Below are positions 31,001-39,040 of a stretch of 64,000 nt of DNA, piece after piece. The first letter of the stretch is position 1. Each line of letters opens with the position of its first letter. Origin of the DNA: Bugulina stolonifera. Lineage: Eukaryota > Bryozoa > Gymnolaemata > Cheilostomatida > Bugulidae. Location of the stretch: NCBI GenBank assembly GCA_935421135.1, contig OW285188.1:27812433-27876432 (forward strand), in the 5' to 3' direction. Both the position numbers and the translations under genes were made by a program. The notes beneath the pieces were generated by a model. It did not search any database, was not told the DNA's origin, and was given only the letters and a program-made list of their open reading frames with translations.

Positions 31001-34000
31001 CACTTCCCCTGGTGGCTGGTGTAGCTCCCCCAACCCCTGTACCACACACTTCCCCTGGTGGCTGGTGTAGCTCCCCCAACCCCTGTACCACACACTTCCC
31101 CTGGTGGCTGGTGTAACTCCCCCAACCCCTGTACCAGACACTTTCCCTGGTGGCTGGTGTAGCTCCCCCAACCCCTGTACCAGACACTCCCCCTGGTGGC
31201 TGGTGTAGCTCCCCCAACCCCTGTACCACACACTTCCCCTGGTGGCTGGTGTAGCTCCCCCAACCCCTGTACCACACACTTCCCCTGGTGGCTGGTGTAA
31301 CTCCCCCAACCCCTGTACCAGACACTTTCCCTGGTGGCTGGTGTAGCTCCCCCAACCCCTGTACCATACACTCCCCCTGGTGGCTGGTGTAACTCCCCCA
31401 ACCCCTGTACCAGACACTCCCCCTGGTGGCTGGTGTAGCTCCCCCAACCCCTGTACCACACACTTCCCCTGGTGGCTGGTGTAGCTCCCCCAACCCCTGT
31501 ACCACACACTTCCCCTGGTGGCTGGTGTAACTCCCCCAACCCCTGTACCAGACACTTTCCCTGGTGGCTGGTGTAGCTCCCCCAACCCCTGCACCATACA
31601 CTCCCCCTGGTGGCTGGTGTAACTCCCCCAACCCCTGTACCAGACACTCCCCCTGGTGCCTGGTGTAGCTCCCCCAACCCCTGTACCATACACTCCCCCT
31701 GGTGGCTGGTGTAACTCCCCCAACCCCTGTACCAGACTGTAATTACTTGTGCTAATGAATAAGAATATAAATGAGATGAAATTCATTGCCATCAAATCGT
31801 TTATGATAATTTATCATATAGATAGATATACAGCCCATTCACTTGTATGTAATGAATAGCTGTATTCTATGTATGTACTTAGTACTTAGTATAGTACAGA
31901 GTATGGTAGTATATACTGTCTACTTAGTATAGTACAGAGTATGGTGGTATATACTCTATACTTAGTATAGTACAGAGTATGGTGGTATGTACTCTATACT
32001 TAGTATAGTACAGAGTATGGTGGTATATACTCTATACTTAGTATAGTACAGAGTATGGTGGTATATACTCTATACTTAGTATAGTACAGAGTATGGTGGT
32101 ATATACTCTATACTTAGTATAGTACAGAGTATGGTAGTATATACTCTATACTTAGTATAGTACAGAGTATGGTGGTATATACTCTATACTTAGTATAGTA
32201 CAGAGTATGGTGGTATATACTCTATACTTAGTATAGTACAGAGTATGGTAGTATATACTATATACTTAGTATAGTACAGAGTATGGTGGTATATAATATA
32301 CTATCTCCATGTCTGTCCCTTTATGTAGGTTCTATTCGGTGCCATCGCTGACCCAGATAAACTCCTGTCTAGCTCCAGCCGGCAGCCTCAGGCAGGGAGA
32401 GCAGAGCAGCACAACATTCTTCCGCTCTTCACGACAAACACCACCAGGTTCCCTCTACTTCCTGTCATTAGTGAGACATCTAGAGTGAGTGCCCAGTCCT
32501 CTGCTGCCCGGAGTTCTTCCTCTACAAGAACACAGGTACATCACATCACCTACATGTATCTCTTGTTATATAAACGTACTAGCATATCGCTAATCTCTCT
32601 AATACAGGGAGTTTGATGTACAAGCTGAGAAATAAGAAACAGTGTTTTATCAGTATCAGTAATACATAGTATCAGTAATACGTAGTATCGGTAATACATA
32701 GTATCGGTAGTGCAGAGTATAGGTAATACATAGTATAGGTAATACATAGTATAGGTAATACATAGTATAGGTAATACATAGTATCGGTAATACATAGTAT
32801 AGGTAATGCAGAGTATCGGTAATACAGAGTATAGGTAATACATAGTATAGGTAATGCAGAGTATCGGTAATACAGAGTATAGGTAATACAGAGTATCGGT
32901 AATACAGAGTATAGGTAATACATAGTATAGGTAATACATAGTATCGGTAATACATAGTATAGGTAATACATAGTATAGGTAATACATAGTATAGGTAATA
33001 CATAGTATAGGTAATACATAGTATAGGTAATACATAGTATCGGTAATACATAGTATAGGTAATGCAGAGTATCGGTAATGCAGAGTATAGGTAATACAGA
33101 GTATCGGTAATACAGAGTATCGGTAATACAGAGTATAGGTAATACAGAGTATCGGTAATACAGAGTATAGGTAATACATAGTATAGGTAATACATAGTAT
33201 CGGTAATACATAGTATAGGTAATACATAGTATAGGTAATACATAGTATAGGTAATACATAGTATAGGTAATACATAGTATAGGTAATACATAGTATCGGT
33301 AATACATAGTATAGGTAATACATAGTATAGGTAATACATAGTATCGGTAATACATAGTATAGGTAATACATAGTATAGGTAATACATAGTATAGGTAATA
33401 CAGATTATCGGTAATACATAGTATAGGTAATACATAGTATCGGTAATACATAGTATCGGTAATACATAGTATAGGTAATACATAGTATAGGTAATACATA
33501 GTATAGGTAATACATAGTATAGGTAATACATAGTATAGGTAATACATAGTATAGGTAATGCAGAGTATCGGTAATACATAGTATCGGTAATACATAGTAT
33601 AGGTAATACAGAGTATCGGTAGTGCAGAGTATAGGTAATGCAGAGTATCGGTAATACAGAGTATCGGTAATACTGTGTTGTGGTTGATGGACCCCGGCTA
33701 ACTTGAACACTGGACTATATTAGAGTCTAAATACATGTAGATTATGTTATCTAGCTGTTGTTAATGTACGGTGTACAGAGTAGACAATTCCCTAGCCGTA
33801 GTTGATGTACATAGGCCACTAGTTTACTCAACACATTTCCTACTACTATACATACAACGTATATTATTATTACACACATCCTGTACAACTTTATGTTTTA
33901 TTTACTTTCCAGAAATCTGTTGGATCAGTAAAGCTTGAGAACCAGAACATAACTAAGATACAGTCGGAGCCGTCTATGAAGATGTCCTCCTCTTTCTACG

Positions 34001-34059
34001 ACCGTATAGGATCTGGGGCTATGTCTTGGTTTACTGGAGGTTCTAGCACTACCAAGTGA
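11402..34059 (+). CDS. COG1: Conserved oligomeric Golgi complex subunit 1, C-terminal 588 residues (13 exons)
   Basis: COG1 is a subunit of the eight-part COG tether, which captures retrograde vesicles at the Golgi. Exons I place: 11402-11506, 11874-11971, 12142-12315, 12649-12819, 13131-13229, 13466-13687, 13945-14038, 14263-14340, 14933-15009, 15301-15466, 20721-20849, 32329-32535 and 33913-34059 (stop TGA). All have GT and AG borders, and codon phase is kept throughout: 1767 nt, 588 residues. The family call rests on the C-terminal block VDPFDLDVFTPHM (exon 11), followed in exon 12 by VLFGAIADPDKLL and HNILPLFTTNTTRFPLLPV, which resemble remembered animal COG1. The chain ends SWFTGGSSTTK. 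Family members have about 900-1000 residues, so the N-terminal part lies left of the window. The introns hold many arrays and one large transposon; two introns (15467-20720 and 20850-32328) account for most of the span. Confidence 0.82.
11638..11716. repeat. 30-bp tandem repeat, about 2.6 copies
   Basis: Units starting ATCCAATGAGCTATCAGTAC at 11641, 11671 and 11701, inside a COG1 intron. Confidence 0.9.
11990..12118. repeat. Degenerate tandem repeat of about 27 bp, about 5 copies
   Basis: Diverged copies of GAGTTTACTAGGTCACACTA fill most of the COG1 intron 11972-12141. Confidence 0.8.
12570..12660 (+). repeat. Triplicated 3' splice-site region of COG1
   Basis: The real acceptor (TTTTTCAG, exon from 12649) is followed by CCTGTGTTCTCG. 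Two earlier copies read TTATAG-CCTGTGTTCCC and TTTAG-CCTGTGTTATC. Each offers an AG before CCTGTGTT. I chose the third because it alone keeps the frame open into the conserved exon. Confidence 0.6.
12927..13038. repeat. Trinucleotide tract (GTA/GTG)n then (AGC)n
   Basis: About 30 GTA or GTG triplets pass into about 11 AGC triplets, about 90 bp before the acceptor of the COG1 exon at 13131. Homopolymer peptides read across it are artefacts of the repeat. Confidence 0.95.
13790..13938. repeat. Tandem repeat ending at a COG1 acceptor
   Basis: About four copies containing TGTACATGTACTGCTTGT, with spacers of 36-46 bp. The last copy runs into the acceptor TGTGATACAG at 13944. Confidence 0.85.
14039..14262 (+). 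repeat. COG1 intron built wholly from a 19-22-bp array
   Basis: The 224-bp intron is about 11 copies of a unit like GTAGTTACACATGCTGTTACT (shown here with a 5' GTAG). The donor GTAGGTTACATATGCTGTT is itself the first unit, and the acceptor TACACATTGTAG lies in the last, so both splice sites are repeat units. Confidence 0.85.
14335..14455 (+). repeat. 36-bp array copying a COG1 5' splice site
   Basis: The donor ATGCAG/GTAAATATTATAT at 14341 is repeated 36 and 72 bp downstream with the exon-end bases ATGCAG included. A fourth, decayed copy reads ATACAG/GCAGATATTAT. The extended frame meets a TGA in each unit. Confidence 0.9.
14612..14708. repeat. 28-bp tandem repeat, about 3.3 copies
   Basis: Units containing ACAAGTACCTGCCATCACCA within the COG1 intron 14341-14932. 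Confidence 0.92.
15001..15190 (+). repeat. 32-bp array copying a COG1 5' splice site
   Basis: The exon end and donor ATATCCAG/GTATGTAGTG (cut at 15010) recur about every 32 bp as TATCCAG/GTATGT with small changes, about six copies. Each unit also holds GTGCAGGTGCTTGCACC. Use of a copied donor would shift the frame, because 32 is not a multiple of three. Confidence 0.88.
15575..15695. repeat. Palindromic TATACGTATATACCA repeat
   Basis: Short alternating purine-pyrimidine repeats (ATATACGTATATACCAT), self-complementary, in the 5.2-kb COG1 intron 15467-20720. Confidence 0.9.
15938..16158. repeat. 23-29-bp tandem repeat, about 9 copies
   Basis: Units of the type CCCAGTAATATATAGCCTTA; two carry a 6-bp ACATGT-type insertion. 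Confidence 0.92.
16167..16735. repeat. 44-bp tandem repeat, about 13 copies
   Basis: Near-perfect units beginning CTCTGTAGTTATAGAAGGTA and ending with ACACATGTAATATACATATA. Confidence 0.96.
16973..17296. repeat. TGTACATG/TGTGTACA low-complexity array
   Basis: About 320 bp of shuffled CATGTACA, TGTATGTG and ACACATACATG words with strictly alternating purine and pyrimidine. The vocabulary lacks stop codons on either strand, so most frames are open. I do not call a gene here. Confidence 0.95.
17449..17600. repeat. GT-rich tandem repeat of about 20 bp
   Basis: Imperfect copies of TGTTGTGGGTACTGTG, about seven. Confidence 0.88.
17675..17818. repeat. Degenerate repeat of 10-12 bp
   Basis: Copies of AATACCATACTGT with drift. 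Confidence 0.8.
18005..18160. repeat. GT-rich degenerate repeat
   Basis: Imperfect copies of GTGTGTAGTGTGGACT. Confidence 0.8.
18161..18985. other. Unique intronic sequence of COG1
   Basis: No exon, RNA gene or repeat that I can support. Open frames are short and composition is ordinary. Confidence 0.5.
18985..19090. repeat. Direct duplication of about 60 bp
   Basis: Two copies of a segment with TATAGTATAT and ACAGATAGTGTTAGTAGGTA. Confidence 0.85.
19091..19790. other. Unique intronic sequence of COG1
   Basis: About 700 bp with short CAG/CAA clusters near 19216 and 19525. No gene seen. Confidence 0.5.
19790..20155. repeat. Two arrays: GTAGTTACACTGTATGGTGT and ACATGTGTATGTGTACGTAG
   Basis: The first (19793-19880) has about three copies of 25 bp. 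The second (19888-20155) has about 13 copies of 18-21 bp. Both lie in COG1 intron 15467-20720. Confidence 0.93.
21030..21412. repeat. 23-bp tandem repeat, flanked by CACACTGTA half units
   Basis: Core units ACACTGTATGTATCATACTG flanked by 9-bp TACACACTG or TACACACCG steps, beginning about 180 bp after the COG1 donor at 20850. Confidence 0.93.
21695..22430 (+). repeat. 32-bp G-rich tandem repeat, about 22 copies
   Basis: Units contain CTATGGGGAAAGAGGGGTGC followed by TATATTATACCG. Each unit has two runs of four G, so any two neighbours supply the four G-tracts of a quadruplex, on the sense strand of COG1. Two units carry an extra TATAGGGCCTACTG segment. Confidence 0.95.
22431..24210. other. 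Intronic sequence with two small duplications
   Basis: 23160-23330 has four copies of a 42-bp unit around TTATTTTATTCCATATTCTA. 23458-23590 has two copies of a roughly 60-bp unit around GTTATATAATGATATATTAT. Otherwise unique COG1 intron with no gene seen. Confidence 0.75.
24219..24490 (+). repeat. Left terminal inverted repeat of the 6.5-kb element
   Basis: 272 bp, matching the right repeat in reverse complement out to GTAGACAAC. A 62-codon open frame lies in it and, with one residue changed, in the right copy. This is a consequence of the repeat and I do not call it a gene. Confidence 0.93.
25633..25802. mobile_element. Fold-back element of about 170 bp nested in the 6.5-kb element
   Basis: Arms of about 80 bp: GAAACAAGACGCATTTTTAT at the left, and ATAAAAATGCGACTTGTTTT at the right in inverted order. 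Both continue through a TGCTCATCC/GGATGAGCG block to a short AATTAT loop. The arms have diverged by several bases, so this insertion looks older than the nearly identical outer repeats suggest for the host element. Confidence 0.8.
26476..27161 (+). pseudogene. Relic of a Pif1-like helicase gene, two exon-like pieces
   Basis: Piece one (to 26621) reads NITAYSSTGAS, then WIIHNAFGLCDE. Piece two (from 26993) reads GDGVIIIDELGMSS and runs to a stop at 27159-27161. In order these resemble motif Ia (TAPTGxAA), the HSxFG block and the Walker B motif (IIDExSM) of Pif1-family helicases. The pieces join in phase across a GT-AG interval (GAGAG/GTAGGC to TTTTAG/ATTGAC). The Walker A loop is not found upstream, the later motifs are missing, and the gap before Walker B is shorter than usual. 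So this is a fragment or decayed gene carried by the transposon. Whether the interval is a true intron is inference. Confidence 0.45.
27180..29640. other. Interior of the 6.5-kb element with broken open frames
   Basis: Short protein-like stretches survive without a continuous frame. On the plus strand, 28518-28841 holds CPNCRFQTVATQFWLRV, about 29262-29360 reads GQLAADSVMHMVFAQGVIPM, and 29440-29520 reads KLGYAPLTRRIIGLIPEWIQ. I do not recognise a family. They may be remnants of the transposase or of cargo. Confidence 0.35.
30442..30713 (-). repeat. Right terminal inverted repeat of the 6.5-kb element
   Basis: Reverse complement of 24219-24490, same length, followed by the TGTGATGC target duplicate at 30714-30721. 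Confidence 0.93.
30828..30868. repeat. Hexanucleotide (ACATAG)n, about 7 copies
   Basis: Perfect AGACAT/ACATAG tract in COG1 intron 20850-32328. Confidence 0.95.
30950..31736. repeat. 46-bp GC-rich tandem repeat, about 17 copies
   Basis: Units contain CCCCTGGTGGCTGGTGTAGC, then TCCCCCAACCCCTGTACC. The unit has no stop codon in any minus-strand frame and 46 is not a multiple of three, so all three minus frames stay open for 230-350 codons. No initiator context, splice pattern or family match supports translation. The minus strand is rich in runs of four and five G. Confidence 0.96.
31862..32298. repeat. 38-bp tandem repeat, about 11 copies
   Basis: Units CTTAGTATAGTACAGAGTAT plus GGTGGTATATACTCTATA, ending 30 bp before the COG1 acceptor at 32328. 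Confidence 0.95.
32650..33676. repeat. 16-bp tandem repeat, about 64 copies
   Basis: Units of the type GGTAATACATAGTATA with A/C and T/G variants, filling most of the COG1 intron 32536-33912. Minus-strand frames across it are open only because the unit lacks stops. Confidence 0.96.
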
Positions 34060-34261
34060 CCCTGGTTTGACCTTGTTCTTAGCTTTTATGCATTCACCAG
34101 CCATCATGTTCTTCTATATTATATCCATGTTATGTATCTATGGTAAACCATACTCTGTAGCCTACCAGCACAGGCACGCATACATTTACTGTACTTCTCC
34201 CATCTCATATACACTAAATTATTTGTTCATTATAGTTAACTGTAATGATTAGATTTTATTT
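34060..34261 (+). other. Probable COG1 3' UTR start
   Basis: Unique sequence after the TGA. I see no AATAAA before the 23-bp array begins. Confidence 0.35.
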
Positions 34262-36152
34262 GAGGCCTATATATTATACACTGTACACAATAATATACAC
34301 TACATGTACACAATAATATACACTACATGTACACAGTAATATACACTGCATGTACACAATAATATACACTACATGTACACAATAATATACATTACATGTA
34401 CACAATAATATACATTACATGTACACAATAATATACACTACATGTACACAATAATATACACTACATGTACACAATAATATACACTACATGTACACAGTAA
34501 TATACACTGCATGTACACAATAATATACATTACATGTACACAATAATATACACTACATGTACACAATAATATACACTACATGTACACAATAATATACACT
34601 ACATGTACACAATAATATACACTGCATGTACACAATAATATACACTACATGTACACAATAATATACACTACATGTACACAGTAATATACACTACATGTAC
34701 ACAGTAATATACACTACATGTACACAATAATATACACTACATGTACACAGTAATATACACTGCATGTACACAGTAATATACACTACATGTACACAGTAAT
34801 ATACACTACATGTACACAATAATATACACTACATGTACACAGTAATATACACTACATGTACACAATAATATACACTACATGTACACAGTAATATACACTA
34901 CATGTACACAATATTATACACTGCATGTACACAGTAATATACACTACATGTACACAATATTATACACTGCATGTACACAATAATATACACTGCATGTACA
35001 CAATAATATACACTACATGTACACAATAATATACACTGCATGTACACAGTAATATACACTGCATGTACACAGTAATATACACTACATGTACACAATATTA
35101 TACACTGCATGTACACAATATTATACACTGCATGTACACAATAATATACACTACATGTACACAATAATATACACTACATGTACACAATAATATACACTAC
35201 ATGTACACAGTAATATACACTACATGTACACAATAATATACACTACATGTACACAATAATATACACTGCATGTACACAATAATATACACTACATGTACAC
35301 AATAATATACACTACATGTACACAGTAATATACACTACATGTACACAGTAATATACACTGCATGTACACAATAATATACACTACATGTACACAATAATAT
35401 ACACTACATGTACACAGTAATATACACTACATGTACACAGTAATATACACTACATGTACACAATAATATACACTACATGTACACAGTAATATACACTGCA
35501 TGTACACAGTAATATACACTACATGTACACAGTAATATACACTACATGTACACAATAATATACACTACATGTACACAGTAATATACACTACATGTACACA
35601 ATAATATACACTACATGTACACAGTAATATACACTACATGTACACAATATTATACACTGCATGTACACAGTAATATACACTACATGTACACAGTAATATA
35701 CACTACATGTACACAGTAATATACACTGCATGTACACAATAATATACACTACATGTACACAATAATATACACTGCATGTACACAGTAATATACACTGCAT
35801 GTACACAGTAATATACACTACATGTACACAATATTATACACTGCATGTACACAATATTATACACTGCATGTACACAATAATATACACTACATGTACACAA
35901 TAATATACACTGCATGTACACAGTAATATACACTGCATGTACACAATAATATACATTACATGTACACAATAATATACACTACATGTACACAATAATATAC
36001 ACTGCATGTACACAGTAATATACACTGCATGTACACAGTAATATACACTACATGTACACAATATTATACACTGCATGTACACAATATTATACACTGCATG
36101 TACACAATAATATACACTACATGTACACAATAATATACACTACATGTACACA
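34262..36152. repeat. 23-bp tandem repeat, about 82 copies, just after COG1
   Basis: Units AATATACACTACATGTACAC plus AAT or AGT, with C/T/G variants and occasional ATTATAC units. It starts about 200 bp after the COG1 stop, so transcripts may run into it. The first ATTAAA on the sense strand beyond it is near 36157. Confidence 0.96.
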
Positions 36153-37255
36153 TATTTATTAAATTGGTTACAACAAGTATATCACAGATCTAACTCTCAC
36201 CTATATGTCTGTTTGTTGTGACAATATATAAGTTTATATACAAACTTGAATAAGCTGTGAATAAGCTGTGGGCCGTCATAGCCTGTGCCCTCACAACACA
36301 TGTTTATATAAGAACCTCGGGCTGAGTGTTTTGACTTTTTCCTAAATTTCTTACTTTATGCAATGAGTTGCCATAGACCCTTAAATTTGTCTGGCCAACC
36401 TACTACATAACTGGATTAGAATTAAGGTTTTGGGTGTTTTATTCATGTACTAAGGGAATAGGTAAATACCAGTAACACAGTATAGGAAGGGAAGGGGGGC
36501 ACCTGCCTATAACTATTATAGCTATTATATATTATAGTCTATATGACTAAATGACACTACTTGCACAAAGCTAGATGGTAGAGCACAACTCCAATCTAAT
36601 ATTACATAATCTGTATTATATGAATGTAACTCTATGGTGTATAATATAATAATATTGACCTTTCTATGATACTGATATGGCCCCTCTCTTAGTTTCTACC
36701 ATGCTGTAATATTGTATTTGTTTTTGTTATTTTCAAAATAACTAAAAAGTTGCTATCAGGATTACAATTAGCGTTACCATAGCAACACCACACTGCCATA
36801 ACAACTGGATATACATTTTATAATAATGTGCAATTATATTAATCAGGTAGTCTAAGAGACGTTGGTTGGTATATGAGGGTAGATATATAAGTGTGTTCAT
36901 AGATGAGATACTGTATATACTGTATATTATGTAGTACAGATATAACACCATCAATTAGGATTAACTATCAGACAGTCTGTAGATGTAGCATTCTATATTC
37001 ATTCCTATATCTTAACTTCATTCCATGACGAACCCTTTAAATTGCCTACAATCTATCTACTATTATATGTATGTATTATTAGGTTTGAGACGTATAGGAT
37101 CCCAACTAATAATATTTAAAGATTAGGAACTCTGGCTATTAGATTCGTGCTGTAAAAATGTATCAAATGAGCAGATGATTTCACCTTTTCTAATCTTACA
37201 GTAATGTCTCAAGTAAATATGTTATGAAATCAAAATATTTGAACTCTGTTGATTT
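36153..37255. other. Intergenic sequence, no gene seen
   Basis: AT-rich, without long open frames, splice-linked frames or RNA signatures that I can support. Confidence 0.5.
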
Positions 37256-37565
37256 TATAGTAGTAGTAACAGTAACAGTAGTAGTAACAGTAACAGTAGT
37301 AGCAACAGTAACAGTAGTAATAGTAACAGTAGTAGCAGTAGTAGTAACAGTAACAGTAGTAGTAACAGTAACAGTAGTAGCAACAGTAACAGTAGTAATA
37401 GTAACAGTAGTAGCAGTAGTAGTAACAGTAACAGTAGTAGTAACAGTAACAGTAGTAGTAACAGTAGTAACAGTAACAGTAGTAGTAACAGTAACAGTAG
37501 TAGCAGTAACAGTAACAGTAGTAGCAGTAACAGTAGTGGTAACAGTAGCAGTATTGGTAGTAAAC
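37256..37565. repeat. AGTAGTAACAGTAACAGT triplet-type array
   Basis: About 310 bp of AGT, AAC and AGC triplets. Homopolymeric frames on both strands are artefacts. Confidence 0.95.
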
Positions 37566-38028
37566 TGTGATAAAACCAGAGAGATTCAGCATTTCGGTGG
37601 GTTGGGTTGAGTGCCAAGATCTGGGTTGAAAGTCTGGAATCATTAATGCTATGGGTTCTACTGACTTACACTGTATACGACCTGCTATGGCCATACCATG
37701 TACCTGCATGTAGTCTCTGTATGTATCCATACCATGTACCTGTATGTAGTCTCTGTATGTATCTGTTAGGGTTAACGGAAAGATGTTGGTGAATAAGCTG
37801 ACAAGATCCACATTTCCCACCAAGAAATCAATAAGAGAGAATAACTCCCAACAGACTAGCCATCCCTTTTGGGTTACACTGCAGGCCAAAGGGTATAAGT
37901 AATAGGCTACAATGTCACCATTGTGGTGCATATTTACTATTTACAATTAGAGCTGAACTGTAGATCCTACTTTACCCAAAGATGTTTAAAATTGTAGCTG
38001 ATGGTCTTCATAACATGGAATCTGATAC
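37566..38028. other. Intergenic sequence with a 42-bp duplication
   Basis: 37690-37765 repeats CCATACCATGTACCTGTATGT-type segments twice. Otherwise nothing. Confidence 0.5.
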
Positions 38029-38566
38029 CACCTCCTAGCCCTACCCCCTAACCCTACCTCCTAGCCCTACCCCCTAACCCTACCTCCTAGTCCTACCCTC
38101 TAACCCTACCTCCTAATCCTACCTCCTAGCCCTACCCCCTAATCCTACCTCCTAACCCCACTTCCTAACCCCACCTCCTAACCCCACCTCCTAACCCCAC
38201 TTCCTAACTGGTAAAGGGACATGTTTCACAGCTGGACAGTTCAAAACAAGACAGTTCAAAACAGGACAGTTCAAAACAGGACAGTTCAAAACAGGACAGT
38301 TCAAAACTGTGTAGATTACATTTAGGAGAACACAACTTGCAGATAATTAATTTTAATCAATTAATTTATTTAATTAAATAAAAAAAATAATATTAAAAAT
38401 AAAAATTAATTGAAATCTGGTGGTTGGGGTTTGGGGTTAGGCGTTTCAACTGTCCGGTGTTGAACTGTCCACTTTCGAAACGCCCTGTTTCGAACTGTCT
38501 TTTTAGAACAGTCGCATATTCTTCCTAGCCCTACCCCCTAGCCCTACTCCCTAGCCCTACCCCTCT
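38029..38566. repeat. C-rich CCTAACCCTACCTCCTAGCC array split by a fold-back insert
   Basis: C-rich units of 13-14 bp occupy 38029-38212 and resume at 38521-38566. The minus strand carries GGGTTAGG and GGGGGTAGGG words. The insert between is listed separately. Confidence 0.9.
38233..38512. mobile_element. Fold-back element inside the C-rich array
   Basis: The left side has five copies of ACAGTTCAAAACAGG (16-bp period). The right side has inverted copies (GTTGAACTGTCC, CCCTGTTTCGAACTGTCT). The middle is AT-rich. The ends were not resolved and no target duplication was identified. Confidence 0.6.
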
Positions 38567-38864
38567 AAAAAGTTGCTTGGAAAACACTGTTCAAAGGCCC
38601 AATGGCCATGAGGCAATTCCAAATGGTTGTCAAGCGATATGTATTTGGGCACATATTCTACATGTAGCTCCTAATCGTTTACAAAATGTCACCTTATTCA
38701 GCTACAGGACCAAGTAATACTGTACCCAAGGTGAGCCTATTCCTAAGATAGGTTTGGGGTGGTAGTGGTAGGTATCTATAGCATTACATCTCTCAACACC
38801 AGCCTTCTCCCCATTTGCAGTTCACTATTTGAAGATGTCTATACTTAGTGTAGATTATATACAA

Positions 38865-39040
38865 CATAATATACATTGTACATGTAGATTATATAATATA
38901 ATATAACATAGTATACACATGTAGATTATATAATATAATATAACATAATATACACATGTAGATTATATAATATAATATAACATAATATACACATGTAGAT
39001 GATATAATATAATATAACATAATATACACATGTAGAGAAT
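38865..39040. repeat. Tandem repeat of about 38 bp, 4-5 copies
   Basis: Units containing ACACATGTAGATTATATAAT and ATAATATAACATAATAT. Confidence 0.92.

Noticed and set aside
30731..31795. 354-codon open frame on the minus strand, and two overlapping long frames
   Set aside because: All three frames are open only because the 46-bp repeat lacks stop codons; there is no motif or splice structure.
32550..33595. Three minus-strand frames of about 270-310 codons rich in Tyr, Leu and Ile
   Set aside because: Products of the 16-bp GGTAATACATAGTATA repeat.
37230..37931. Poly-Leu, poly-Val and Tyr/Cys-rich frames
   Set aside because: Translation of an AGT/AAC triplet array.
38029..38212. Interstitial telomere (CCCTAA)n
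   Set aside because: Units are 13-14 bp and irregular; CCTAACCC occurs only as part of a longer C-rich unit.
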